60,503 nt of DNA from an uncultured Oscillospiraceae bacterium (GTDB lineage: Bacteria; Bacillota; Clostridia; Oscillospirales; Ruminococcaceae): the NCBI GenBank assembly GCA_934481355.1, contig CAKSPH010000015.1, positions 1 through 60,503 of the forward strand, given 5' to 3'. Positions 24,588 to 32,988 of this stretch are shown here, one piece after another. The stretch's first letter is position 1. The number at the start of each line of letters is the position of its first letter. The notes beneath the pieces were generated by a model that saw only the letters and a list, made by a program, of their open reading frames with translations, did not search any database and was not told the DNA's origin. The translations under genes and the position numbers were made by a program.

Positions 24588-25466
24588 ATGATAAAGAGCA
24601 TGACCGGCTTCGGAAGAGGCCACAAGGTGCTTAACGGCAGGGATATCACGGTTGAGATACGCGCCGTGAACCACAGGTACTATGAATTCAGCTCGCGCCT
24701 GCCACGCAGTCTGGGTTACATCGAGGAGAAGCTGAAATCCCTGCTTCAGGGCAGGATAAACCGCGGCAAGGCGGAGGTCTCCGTGCTGCTGAACAACGTT
24801 GAGGCCGCCGATGAGAAGATAACCATAAACAGGGAGATAGTCAAGGAATATGTAGAGGCTCTGCGCTCCGTAAAGGACGAATTCGGGCTGGTGGATGACC
24901 TTTCGCTGTCGAACGTGCTCCGTATTCCGGACGCATTCACGGTGGTTAAGACGGAAACGGACGAGGAACAGCTCTGGCAGGACGTAAAGTCCACGGCGGA
25001 GGAGGCTCTGGAGCACTTCATCGCCATGCGCGAGGCAGAGGGCGAACGCATGAAGCAGGACGTTATGTCCCGGCTTGCTAAAATAGAGGAATGGGTCGGG
25101 ATAGTCGAGGCGCGCTCCCCACAGATGGTCGAGGATTACCGCAAACGGCTGTACGACAAGATGTGTGAGGTGCTCAGCAGCTCCGGCACAGACGAGAACC
25201 GCATACTGCTGGAAGCGGGGATATTCTCCGAAAAGACCGCCGTTGACGAAGAAACGGTGCGCCTGCGCAGCCACATCGCGCAGTTCCGCACGATGCTGGA
25301 ATCCGACGAGCCTGTCGGCAGGAAGCTGGATTTCCTGGTTCAGGAGATGAACCGCGAAACGAACACCATCGGCTCCAAGGTTCAGGATATCGAGGTCACG
25401 CGCATAGTCGTAGACCAGAAGAGCGAGATAGAAAAGATACGCGAACAGATACAGAATATCGAGTAA
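24588..25466 (+). CDS. yicC: YicC-family endoribonuclease
   Basis: Predicted protein of 292 residues. It begins MIKSMTGFGRG and ends with the DUF1732 block (GRKLDFLVQEMNRETNTIGS and IVVDQKSEIEKIREQ), both diagnostic of YicC. The family includes an RNase that takes part in small RNA turnover in E. coli; in Firmicutes its genes usually precede gmk and rpoZ. Here a terminator follows directly and neither gene is present, which is unusual. It is probably read together with the PLP enzyme gene. Confidence 0.93.
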   Translation: MIKSMTGFGRGHKVLNGRDITVEIRAVNHRYYEFSSRLPRSLGYIEEKLKSLLQGRINRGKAEVSVLLNNVEAADEKITINREIVKEYVEALRSVKDEFGLVDDLSLSNVLRIPDAFTVVKTETDEEQLWQDVKSTAEEALEHFIAMREAEGERMKQDVMSRLAKIEEWVGIVEARSPQMVEDYRKRLYDKMCEVLSSSGTDENRILLEAGIFSEKTAVDEETVRLRSHIAQFRTMLESDEPVGRKLDFLVQEMNRETNTIGSKVQDIEVTRIVVDQKSEIEKIREQIQNIE

Positions 25467-25470
25467 AAAA

Positions 25471-25494
25471 GGGGGAGCCGCGCTCCCCCTTTTT
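25471..25494 (+). terminator. Terminator after yicC
   Basis: GGGGGAGC, loop CGC, GCTCCCCC, then TTTTT. Confidence 0.92.
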
Positions 25495-25500
25495 CGCGTG

Positions 25501-25545
25501 TTCCGTTACCGTATGACCCGTAAAATCGAGCCACGGCGTTTGCCC
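25501..25545. repeat. Repeat family D, copy 1 (short block)
   Basis: TTCCGTTACCGTATGACCCG, then TAAAATCGAGCCACGGCGTT. It matches 58525-58574 with a few changes. Function unknown. Confidence 0.5.
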
Positions 25546-25564
25546 GCGTGAGCCGCGAACCGCG

Positions 25565-25729
25565 TCAGACCGCCTCCATCAGCGCTCCAAGCAGACGGAA
25601 CATCTTAGCGGTGCTCTTCCTTTTTCTGTAATGTTTCCTGCTGAGGGAGTTTACCGCCATGAATGCGAGACCTCCCGCTATAAGCCCCGCGGCGCCGGAT
25701 TTGATAAGTGCTTCTGAGTTTCTGGACAT
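25565..25729 (-). CDS. Small hypothetical membrane protein
   Basis: Predicted peptide of 54 residues behind AAGGAGAT (start 25729; upstream in-frame codons have no signal). Residues about 10-28 (SGAAGLIAGGLAFMAVNSL) form a glycine/alanine-rich hydrophobic helix, followed by a strongly basic stretch SRKHYRKRKSTAK and an amphipathic end. It resembles in plan the 44-residue protein at 59390. Family unknown; it could be a membrane-bound stress or structural peptide. Confidence 0.6.
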   Translation of the reverse strand: MSRNSEALIKSGAAGLIAGGLAFMAVNSLSRKHYRKRKSTAKMFRLLGALMEAV

Positions 25730-25818
25730 AGCAACATCTCCTTTTTGAAAGTTTACGCAAGTATTCTGTGCAAAAATCCTGCAAATAACCGAAAATATCC
25801 CGTGGAAAATACTGTTAT

Positions 25819-25842
25819 AGCTCCCGCCGCCGGAGCTTTTTT
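25819..25842 (+). terminator. Orphan terminator-like hairpin
   Basis: AGCTCC, loop CGCCGCC, GGAGCT, then TTTTTT on the plus strand. No plus-strand gene directly precedes it, so it may end an unannotated short transcript. Between 25730 and 25987 nothing else was recognised. Confidence 0.45.
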
Positions 25843-25987
25843 CATGCCGGAGATGAATTTTCCGGGCAAAATTTGGACGAAAGCAGCGGTTTTTGTATTG
25901 TTTGCATAGTAGAAGCTGTGCTCCGGGCGAAAATCTTCGGCAATATGACAAAATGCAATTTCTGATAAAAAAACTTGCAAATTTCTC

Positions 25988-26016
25988 TTGACAAAAAAAC
26001 TTTTTTGATGTATAAT
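25988..26016 (+). promoter_or_regulatory. Promoter of the ammonium transporter gene
   Basis: TTGACA (25988-25993), a 17-base spacer and TATAAT (26011-26016). Confidence 0.9.
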
Positions 26017-26021
26017 CAGAC

Positions 26022-26089
26022 CATAGCAAAGGAGCTATGACGGACGGACTTCAATGGCGAAGCCGGTCGGTCATAGCTCCGTTTTGTTA
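26022..26089 (+). promoter_or_regulatory. Dual-hexaloop leader with overlapping terminator (ANTAR-type antitermination)
   Basis: Hairpin P1 is CATAGC, loop AAAGGA, GCTATG (26022-26039). Hairpin P2 has CTTC, loop AATGGC, GAAG (26049-26062) extended by GC pairs around one bulge. Both six-base loops have A at position 1 and G at position 4, the signature bound by ANTAR-domain proteins. GGAGCTATGAC (26031-26041) can instead pair with GTCATAGCTCC (26070-26080), followed by GTTTTGTTATT, to make a terminator that destroys P1. ANTAR binding would therefore switch transcription on. No ANTAR gene is in the window. Confidence 0.85.
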
Positions 26090-26183
26090 TTCAGGCTTAT
26101 GGTCAGCACGGCGCACGGATCGAAGGCGCCGGAGCAAATGCCCGCCGGGAAGGGGCAGGGCGAAAGAAAGGGGCGGTTCTTTA

Positions 26184-28013
26184 ATGAACACACTACTAAC
26201 AATGGTTTCGGAAGCAGCCGCAGTGTTTACTCCCGAACAGACTTCAGCAGTACAGGCTGTCGTTGATGAAACGATGTACAGCGGCAGCGACGTAAACGGT
26301 ATATGGTACCTTATCGGTGCCGCATGGGTATTCTTCATGCAGTGCGGCTTCGCGATGGTGGAAACCGGTATGACCCGTTCCAAGAACGCCGGCAACATCA
26401 TCATGAAGAACCTCATGGACTTCTGTATCGGTACAGTCGTATTCATTCTCCTGGGCTTCGGTCTCCTGCTCGGCGAGGATACTCTCTTCGGTCTGGTAGG
26501 TATCCCGAACCTCGATATCCTCGGCAGCTTCTCGGATTTCAACAGATGCGCCGAGTTCGTGTTCAACCTTGTATTCTGTGCGACAGCCGCCACGATAGTT
26601 TCCGGCGCCATGGCAGAGCGTACGAAGTTCCTCAGCTACTGCATCTACTCCGGCGTTATCAGCGCGATCGTTTACCCGATCGAAGCTCACTGGATCTGGG
26701 GCGGCGGCTGGCTGGCACAGATGGGCTTCGTTGATTTCGCCGGTTCCACCTGCATTCACATGGTCGGCGGTCTGTGCGCCCTCATCGGTGCAAAGATGGT
26801 CGGTCCGCGTATCGGCAAGTTCGGCAAGGACGGCAAGCCTAACGCTATCCTCGGTCACTCCATGACCCTCGGCGCTCTCGGCGTATTTATCCTGTGGTTC
26901 GGCTGGTACGGCTTCAACGGCGCCGCAGCCTCCGATACTCACTACCTCGCAAACATCTTCCTTACAACGACAGTCGCTCCTGCGGTAGCAACCTGCACGA
27001 CGATGGTATTCACATGGCTCAAGCACGGCAAGCCCGATGTTTCCATGTGCCTTAACGCTTCCCTTGCAGGTCTGGTTGCCATCACGGCTCCCTGCGCTGA
27101 CACGGACTGCCTCGGCGCCGCTATCATCGGTCTTGTTTCCGGATTCCTCGTATGCTTCGGCGTATGGCTCCTGGATTACAAGCTCCACATCGACGACCCG
27201 GTAGGCGCTGTCGCAGTACACTTCTTCAACGGTATCTGGGGCACCATCGCAGTAGGCCTCTTCTCCAACGGCAACGGTCAGAACGGCGGCGTTGCCGCTG
27301 CTAACGGCACCGGCGAGCACGCGGTAGGCCTCTTCTACGGCGGCGGATTCGCACAGCTCGGCGTACAGCTCCTCGGTATGGTGTCAGTCCTCGCATGGAC
27401 CGGCGTTACCATCACGCTTACATTCCTTATCATCAAAAAGACCATCGGTCTGAGAGTTACACGCCACGAGGAAGTCGTTGGCCTGGACGCTACCGAGCAC
27501 GGTCTGCCCTCCTCCTATGCGGACTTCGTTCCTGCAATGCACGTTGAGCTCTCCACCAGCGGCAAGGAGAAGGAAGTTGAAACAGTCAAGATCGGCTCTG
27601 CTCCCGTTGAGGCTGCCGTACCTGTTGCTTACAAGAACTCCAAGCCCTCTGACGGCACAAAGATGAGCAAGGTCGTTATCCTCTGCAAGCAGGATAAGTT
27701 CGAGATACTCAAGGCTGCGATGTCCGACATCGGCGTAACCGGTATGACAGTTACGAACGTACTCGGCTGCGGTATGCAGAAGGGCTCCACCGAGTTCTAC
27801 CGCGGCGTAAAGGTCGAAACTCACCTCCTGCCGAAGGTAAAGGTCGAGATCGTTGTATGCAAGGTTCCTGTTGAGACAGTCGTTGAGACCGCAAAGCAGG
27901 CGCTCTACACAGGCAAGATCGGCGACGGCAAGATCTTCGTATACGACGTTGAGGACGTAGTCAAGGTTCGCACGGGCGAGACCGGCTACGACGCGCTCCA
28001 GGACGTTGAATAA
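26184..28013 (+). CDS. Ammonium transporter fused to a PII signalling domain
   Basis: Predicted protein of 609 residues. Residues about 35-440 form an Amt channel with 11 helices, the conserved segments FFMQCGFAMVETGMTRSKNA, HMVGGLCALIGAKMVGPR and VHFFNGIWGT carrying the twin pore histidines. After a linker a full PII domain starts at about 493 (KMSKVVILCKQDKFEILKAA) with T-loop QKGSTEFYRGVKVETHLLPK and the nucleotide loop TGKIGDGKIFV. The T-loop position normally holding the uridylylated tyrosine (RGAEY) reads RGVKV. The fusion would hold the channel gate permanently attached. ATG at 26184 follows GAAAGGGG; the long leader holds the ANTAR-type switch. Confidence 0.94.
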   Translation: MNTLLTMVSEAAAVFTPEQTSAVQAVVDETMYSGSDVNGIWYLIGAAWVFFMQCGFAMVETGMTRSKNAGNIIMKNLMDFCIGTVVFILLGFGLLLGEDTLFGLVGIPNLDILGSFSDFNRCAEFVFNLVFCATAATIVSGAMAERTKFLSYCIYSGVISAIVYPIEAHWIWGGGWLAQMGFVDFAGSTCIHMVGGLCALIGAKMVGPRIGKFGKDGKPNAILGHSMTLGALGVFILWFGWYGFNGAAASDTHYLANIFLTTTVAPAVATCTTMVFTWLKHGKPDVSMCLNASLAGLVAITAPCADTDCLGAAIIGLVSGFLVCFGVWLLDYKLHIDDPVGAVAVHFFNGIWGTIAVGLFSNGNGQNGGVAAANGTGEHAVGLFYGGGFAQLGVQLLGMVSVLAWTGVTITLTFLIIKKTIGLRVTRHEEVVGLDATEHGLPSSYADFVPAMHVELSTSGKEKEVETVKIGSAPVEAAVPVAYKNSKPSDGTKMSKVVILCKQDKFEILKAAMSDIGVTGMTVTNVLGCGMQKGSTEFYRGVKVETHLLPKVKVEIVVCKVPVETVVETAKQALYTGKIGDGKIFVYDVEDVVKVRTGETGYDALQDVE

Positions 28014-28061
28014 TCAAGCTTATCATTCTTCATAAACCTTCCTGAATACACAAAACAGTAA

Positions 28062-28085
28062 GCCCCCGGTGAAAGCCGGGGGCTT
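28062..28085 (-). terminator. Hairpin between amt and the phospholipase-like gene
   Basis: AGCCCCCGG, loop TGAAAG, CCGGGGGCT. On the minus strand TTACTGTTTTG follows; on the plus strand the T run is weak. It probably serves both convergent genes. Confidence 0.7.
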
Positions 28086-28091
28086 GCGGTA

Positions 28092-28736
28092 TCAGATCCC
28101 TTTTATACCGAGCTGGTGAATTATATACGAGGCAGCGCTTTCCACCCATCTTTCCATCATCTGCGGCGTGAGGCAGCGGAAATCCGCGGAGTACTCCGGC
28201 GGGTTCAGGTAGAACTGCTGAATGTTCCGTATCTGCCGCTCCACATAATCCTCGCCGTAATACGGCAGGCAGCGCACCGGGTAACGCGTTATCCCGCAGA
28301 ATTCCCGGAAAACGGCGCAGTCCGGGTGCTGCCGGAGGTAGAGGTGGTCGTTGGCGTACCACTCCGGCTTCACGCGGCGATAGTATTCCTCCCGGTCGGA
28401 GGTGTAAAGCTCCCGGTTCTGTTCCTTGCAGGGGTCGTTTATCTCCCGCACCCAGAGGACGTCCGCCATCAGATGACAGTAATATCCCAGCAGGAATGCG
28501 CGTTCGCTCTCCCCGAGCGGCTTCCCGGAGATCATTTCCTCGTAGAATCTCTCGTACTCGCAGTGGCCTTTCCCGCGGGAAGTCCAGTGGGTGACCTCCT
28601 TCGGAGGGTCGAACCCGCCCGGCGTCGGTATCCCGCAGTCCGGCGCGACGCTCCCGGCGAGGAAATCCTTTACAGGGAAATGAAATGCAGCGTTTATAAG
28701 TTCTGCGACGCGCAGATGTGCAAGCCATGTAGCCAT
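28092..28736 (-). CDS. Zinc-dependent phospholipase C-like family protein
   Basis: Predicted protein of 214 residues starting MATWLAHLRVAELINAAF. The pattern of an N-terminal histidine (LAHL), AGSVAPDCG, THWTSRG and GYYCHLMADVLW matches the zinc phospholipase C / S1-P1 nuclease-like fold seen in many small bacterial proteins, with histidines and aspartates as putative metal ligands. No signal peptide is present, so it likely acts in the cytoplasm and the phospholipase activity is unproven. Convergent to amt. The small gene at 28803 is divergent from it. Confidence 0.7.
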   Translation of the reverse strand: MATWLAHLRVAELINAAFHFPVKDFLAGSVAPDCGIPTPGGFDPPKEVTHWTSRGKGHCEYERFYEEMISGKPLGESERAFLLGYYCHLMADVLWVREINDPCKEQNRELYTSDREEYYRRVKPEWYANDHLYLRQHPDCAVFREFCGITRYPVRCLPYYGEDYVERQIRNIQQFYLNPPEYSADFRCLTPQMMERWVESAASYIIHQLGIKGI

Positions 28737-28802
28737 AAATTACCCCCGTTGATTTTCTGTTGGATATATGATATCATTGTATCATAGTGAAAGGAGACCG
28801 CC

Positions 28803-28958
28803 ATGGAAGAAAAGAAACTCCCCGATGAGCCCGCGAAGCCGGAAAAAACCAGCGCGCCGGGAACTCCCGCCGAGCCCTCCACGCACACATGGGTGGACGA
28901 CATGAAGCAGGAATTGGAGGACTACATAGAGGATCAGGGAATTTATATCAGACAGTAA
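28803..28958 (+). CDS. Small hypothetical protein
   Basis: Predicted peptide of 51 residues behind AAAGGAG seven bases upstream. The first half is proline/lysine/glutamate-rich and low in complexity (DEPAKPEKTSAPGTPAEPS); the second half is acidic and helical (WVDDMKQELEDYIEDQG). No cysteine and no membrane segment. A bidirectional terminator follows. Unknown family, but the ribosome binding site, length and terminator make translation plausible. Confidence 0.55.
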   Translation: MEEKKLPDEPAKPEKTSAPGTPAEPSTHTWVDDMKQELEDYIEDQGIYIRQ

Positions 28959-29008
28959 TCCGGAATTTTTGCGCCGCCTTTGGCGGTTATTCAGAGATGA
29001 CCCAAAAT

Positions 29009-29044
29009 GATGGGCAAACAAGATGTTCGCCCATCACGTTTTTA
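29009..29044. terminator. Bidirectional terminator
   Basis: GATGGGC (29009-29015) and GCCCATC (29029-29035), followed on the plus strand by ACGTTTTTA and on the minus strand by ATTTTGG. It separates the small gene from the GGDEF-EAL gene. Confidence 0.75.
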
Positions 29045-31633
29045 TCTCCCGGACATTTTCTCGAGGAAGTCCGCGTCCCTGAGCGGTCTGCCGTTGAATA
29101 TTCCCTGAATCAGGTCAACGTCAAAGCCGCCTATCGCCGTGAGATCCGACGGGGTGTCCACATCCTTGGCGCAGACTGCAAGGTTCTTTCCGTGGGCGTT
29201 CTTTATCAGCGAGCGCACGAAAGAAGCCGATACCCCGTCCCCGGAGAATCTGGAGGCCTTTATCTTGATGGTCTTTACCGCCGGATTATCAAGCGGCGCC
29301 GCGGTGAAGTACCCTACCCCGTTGTCGTCCGCGATGACGTTCACGCCCAGCTTCGAAAGCTGCTGGAGGTAAATATTGCCGCTGGTGAGTGTTCCGTCGC
29401 TTTCCGTGACGGCGATGCTGACCGCGCTTGGCGGCAGCGAGTATTCCAGCAGTACGCCCTGGAGCGTTTCCACTGACACCTCGCTGCTGAGGATATTCTC
29501 CGGAATGTTGAAGCTTACGCGGAAATCCGGGAATCCCGCTTCACGCACGGATGAGCAGAATCTGCATATCGTATCCATGGCGAAAGCATAGAACTGCTTT
29601 GAAAGCCCGAGCTGGTCGATAATCGGGATGAAACGGTCGCGGGGAATGGACATATCTTCATTGCCCCAGAACAGCGTAGCCTCGCAGCAGTGGAGATTTC
29701 CGGTGCGCATTTCAAGCACCGGCTGATAGAGGTAGTAGAACCCCCTGAATCCGTTTTCGGCGGAGTCGGTTATCAGCTTCCTCACCATGCGGTTGTCGAT
29801 GAGATTTTCCTCAAGACCCTCGGCATAGCACACTGCGTCCTCGCAGCGGCGCTCCTTGGCAAGCCGGAGTGTGTGCGAAGCAGCGTTCGTGACCGCCTGA
29901 ACGCTCTCGGCGTCGTGGGGATATATCGCGAATCCCGCGTATACGCGCAGGTGGTGCTCCGTTTCGTGGAGATACCACGGCGAGCGGAATTTAGTCAGCA
30001 CCGCCTGTGCGAACTGGCGCGCTTCCTCGCGCTCCATCCCGCTGAGGATAATGAGCAGGATATCGCTCGAGAAGCGGTACACCTTCTGGGAGGCGCTGCA
30101 CGGCAGGGCAACGATGTATTCCGCGCAGCTCTTCAGGATATCGTCGGAATACTCGAAGCCGTAAATTTCAGAGATGTTCTTCAGGTTGGAGAATTCCACG
30201 GCTATGACCGCGCCGCTGCTGTCGGCGGAAAGCTCGTCCGCGAGCTCCTTTTCGAACATACTGCGGTTAGGCATACCGGTGGCGGTGTCGTAATAAGCGA
30301 GGCGCTCCAGCTTCGTGCGGGAGCTGCTGAGCTCCTCTTCAAGGAACAGCTTGTATATGACTGTGGAAAGCATCTGCGTGATGGATTTCAGCAGGCTGCG
30401 CTCGCGGCTGCTCCATTCCTTTCCGGCGATGCGCGAGATATACATCAGAGCTCCGCGGTTTTCACCCTGATCGTATGTGCGGGCGATAACGCAGCTCAGG
30501 TTCTTTCCGGAGCGGTCTATGCCGATGGCGTGGCAGTCGGTGCAGACTATACCGCTGTAATCCAGCTCTTCCTCTATGTCCGGGTGATGCGACGCTGCAA
30601 CGATGACGGGCAGCACCAGCCCGGAGCGGTCTAGCTTGTAGGCCTTTACCTGATTCTCGCCCTCAACGCAGAATTCTATCTCGGACAGCCCGAAGTGCTC
30701 GCTTATCAGCAGCGTTATGTTGCGGATGGCGGTCTTGGTGTCCGGGCTTTGCAGGAATATCGAGTACACGCCGTTTACAAGTATCTGGTCCTCGAAATTC
30801 TGACCGAGCAGCTTGTTGGCGTTCTGGGAGGTCTCCATTTCGTCCACCAGCGCAACGTAGGAGTTCGCAACGCTGGAAACGGTGTGCACCATCGTGTCGA
30901 GGAGCTGCGAGGAGCTGGCCACGGTCTGCTCGTCCCTGCCGGTGATGAGCCAGCTTCCGATCGACTGGTGGCGCACCCTTATGTTCTTTTTGCGCTGGTA
31001 GTCCATCTTATTCAGGTTGATGGACTTATCCTGTCCGCCGGGAATTATAACGGTGCCGTCGTTGTCGGTTATCGCGGAGAACAGTCCGCTTATCTGCGTG
31101 AACGGCTGCTGAATGCGCACGAGATAGTCCTCCCCGAGGATATCGCGCAGGGTATAGGTATTCTGGTCGGTTATCTTTATGCTGTGCTTGCTGCGGTAGC
31201 GGCGCATGACAACGTCCTCGCCCTCGCAGTCGAGGTAGTCCGTGACGTTGAACATCATGCCCTCTATAAATTCCAGCGGGGTGCCGCTGCGCCTCACCTT
31301 TCCGGTGATGTAGAACCACTGGTATTCGCCGCCGTTGTTAAGGCGCGCGTGCACCTTTATCTCATCGGTGGTGCCGGCTATCACATGGCTTATTTCCTCG
31401 CAGAAGGGCTGGTAATCGTCCGGGTGGACGGTCTCTCCCATCACAACGATGTCTCCGGTCTTTCCAAGCGGGGAATTTCCGGCAAGTATCCTCACCGGGA
31501 AGCCCTGATGGAAGCTCATGGTATAAGCGACGCTGCCGCTGTTTTCCACCGCTGAACACAGCAGGCCGTTATCGTCTGCGGCGCGTATTTCCGGGTCTGC
31601 CGTCATGATGTTCTGCCTGAACTGTCTGCCCAA
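29042..31633 (-). CDS. PAS-GAF-GGDEF-EAL protein with degenerate active sites
   Basis: Predicted protein of 863 residues. A PAS-like domain lies at about 20-135, a GAF-like region at about 270-430, a GGDEF-type domain at about 450-600 and an EAL-type domain at about 610-855. The GGDEF motif reads SSDIL and lacks the catalytic residues. In the EAL domain the first motif is EATLFW and the later DDFG and ExVE motifs read DDNG and KDVD, so catalysis is unlikely. It more probably senses or binds c-di-GMP or another signal. The TTG start at 31633 is chosen because GAGGTGAT precedes it; ATG at 31606 is an alternative. No transmembrane segment. Confidence 0.85.
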   Translation of the reverse strand: MGRQFRQNIMTADPEIRAADDNGLLCSAVENSGSVAYTMSFHQGFPVRILAGNSPLGKTGDIVVMGETVHPDDYQPFCEEISHVIAGTTDEIKVHARLNNGGEYQWFYITGKVRRSGTPLEFIEGMMFNVTDYLDCEGEDVVMRRYRSKHSIKITDQNTYTLRDILGEDYLVRIQQPFTQISGLFSAITDNDGTVIIPGGQDKSINLNKMDYQRKKNIRVRHQSIGSWLITGRDEQTVASSSQLLDTMVHTVSSVANSYVALVDEMETSQNANKLLGQNFEDQILVNGVYSIFLQSPDTKTAIRNITLLISEHFGLSEIEFCVEGENQVKAYKLDRSGLVLPVIVAASHHPDIEEELDYSGIVCTDCHAIGIDRSGKNLSCVIARTYDQGENRGALMYISRIAGKEWSSRERSLLKSITQMLSTVIYKLFLEEELSSSRTKLERLAYYDTATGMPNRSMFEKELADELSADSSGAVIAVEFSNLKNISEIYGFEYSDDILKSCAEYIVALPCSASQKVYRFSSDILLIILSGMEREEARQFAQAVLTKFRSPWYLHETEHHLRVYAGFAIYPHDAESVQAVTNAASHTLRLAKERRCEDAVCYAEGLEENLIDNRMVRKLITDSAENGFRGFYYLYQPVLEMRTGNLHCCEATLFWGNEDMSIPRDRFIPIIDQLGLSKQFYAFAMDTICRFCSSVREAGFPDFRVSFNIPENILSSEVSVETLQGVLLEYSLPPSAVSIAVTESDGTLTSGNIYLQQLSKLGVNVIADDNGVGYFTAAPLDNPAVKTIKIKASRFSGDGVSASFVRSLIKNAHGKNLAVCAKDVDTPSDLTAIGGFDVDLIQGIFNGRPLRDADFLEKMSGR

Positions 31634-31701
31634 GGATAATCACCTCGTTAATTTTTTATCAATTATGCGTCGTAATAAAACGCTTGTTTTCTTACATATT
31701 C

Positions 31702-31730
31702 ATTTTACCATAAAAGATTTAACTTTTCAA
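31702..31730 (-). promoter_or_regulatory. Promoter of the GGDEF-EAL gene
   Basis: TTGAAA (31725-31730), a 17-base spacer and TAAAAT (31702-31707) on the minus strand. Confidence 0.7.
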
Positions 31731-31807
31731 GTGGTTTTTGTGATATTTTTATATTTTCACGAAACTTTCAGAAAAATTTTTAGGCAAATTGTATTGTCCG
31801 GCACGGC

Positions 31808-31837
31808 TAAAGGGGCGCAGTCAAGAGCCGCGCCCCT
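31808..31837 (-). terminator. Terminator after the anti-sigma factor gene
   Basis: AGGGGCGC and GCGCCCCT form an 8-bp stem; on the minus strand TTTAG follows. It separates the sigma operon from the GGDEF-EAL gene. Confidence 0.7.
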
Positions 31838-31866
31838 CAGATTCTATTCGTGAGAGTTCCGGGAAA

Positions 31867-32988
31867 TCACTTCTTTGCCCAGCCTGAGATGAACTTCCAG
31901 TCCGAGGTGTATATCTCCAGCTCCCGCTTGTCGGAGGAAAGCTTGACATGGTAGTACTTTCCGTCCGTGGGATTCTGGAAGGATATCACAAGCGGATCCC
32001 TGATACTCCCCGCTGTCACGGAAGGCGCCGGGTAGTAGCGGTTTCCGCTGAATGTTATCCAGCCCTTTCCGAATACGAGCACCGGGTCGGGCTCCGGCTC
32101 CTCGTATTCCTCCTCAGTCATGATGTCGCAGTCATAGGAGGAATCGTAGGTGAGCCATATCTCCGCGGTCTCTTCAAAGCCGGATTCCCCGGTAGACAGC
32201 GGTATGTCAGCGGTGACCCCTGTTTCCGCGCTGCCCGCGTCGCAGGTTTCAGCAAACCCTGTGCCCGTGTCGGGATTGCCGCGGTCGGGCTCAGCGGGCT
32301 CCACGGAGTCGTGTCCTTTGTTTATTTCAGCTCCGGCGCCGTTATCGCAGTCGTTGTCCGGTATCTCGTCAATATCATCGTCGTATCCATCTTCGGCAGG
32401 CGCTTCGCTCGGCGCGCCGTCTGATTCTGCGTCCGGCTGAGTACCCGCAGGTCTCAGCGCGGCTATGATACTGTCGGGATTCACGGTGCTCTCAATGCTG
32501 CCTATGGCGGGGGCGCTTTCTGCTGTTGCGTCAAAGTCGCGGTCGTCGGACGCGTCCGCGGCTGCGTCCTCTGCCATGTCCGCGGCGCTGTCGGCGGCGG
32601 GCGCGGAATCAGCCGCTCCGGCGCCTGAAACTTCCGACCCGGTGCCGTTCGTATCTGCGGCTGATTTAATCGAGGATTCCACTGCGGCGGAGGAGGTTTC
32701 CCATATCATATCGTCCGCTCCCTTTATCATCGGCAGGAACGTGAACGCGGATACGGTTATCACGGCGCACGCCGCGACGGCTCCGCCGATGTAAGCTATA
32801 CGCCTTAACGGGAGCGATTTCTTCTGCTCCGGGGATCCGGCATTGTTGTCCGCGGAGGCGCCGGGCGTGGCTCCGGAGGACTGCTCCTCTGCGATCTCAG
32901 CGAGGACGGCGGCTTTCATGCGCTCCATCGCTTCCTTGTCCGGGGATAAGCTCTCGGCCGACTTTTTGTATTCTTCTCTGAAGTCCAT
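31867..32988 (-). CDS. Membrane-anchored anti-sigma factor
   Basis: Predicted protein of 373 residues, translated with the sigma gene (start overlaps its stop in TGATG). The first 60 or so residues are cytoplasmic, charged and helical (EEYKKSAESLSPDKEAMERM), a likely sigma-binding part without the zinc motif of ZAS proteins. One hydrophobic helix lies at about 67-88. The outside is a long acidic, alanine- and serine-rich stretch to about 290, probably disordered, ending in a small folded domain (VLVFGKGWITFSGNRYYPAP). The role is inferred from position and plan; the signal is unknown. Confidence 0.8.
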   Translation of the reverse strand: MDFREEYKKSAESLSPDKEAMERMKAAVLAEIAEEQSSGATPGASADNNAGSPEQKKSLPLRRIAYIGGAVAACAVITVSAFTFLPMIKGADDMIWETSSAAVESSIKSAADTNGTGSEVSGAGAADSAPAADSAADMAEDAAADASDDRDFDATAESAPAIGSIESTVNPDSIIAALRPAGTQPDAESDGAPSEAPAEDGYDDDIDEIPDNDCDNGAGAEINKGHDSVEPAEPDRGNPDTGTGFAETCDAGSAETGVTADIPLSTGESGFEETAEIWLTYDSSYDCDIMTEEEYEEPEPDPVLVFGKGWITFSGNRYYPAPSVTAGSIRDPLVISFQNPTDGKYYHVKLSSDKRELEIYTSDWKFISGWAKK

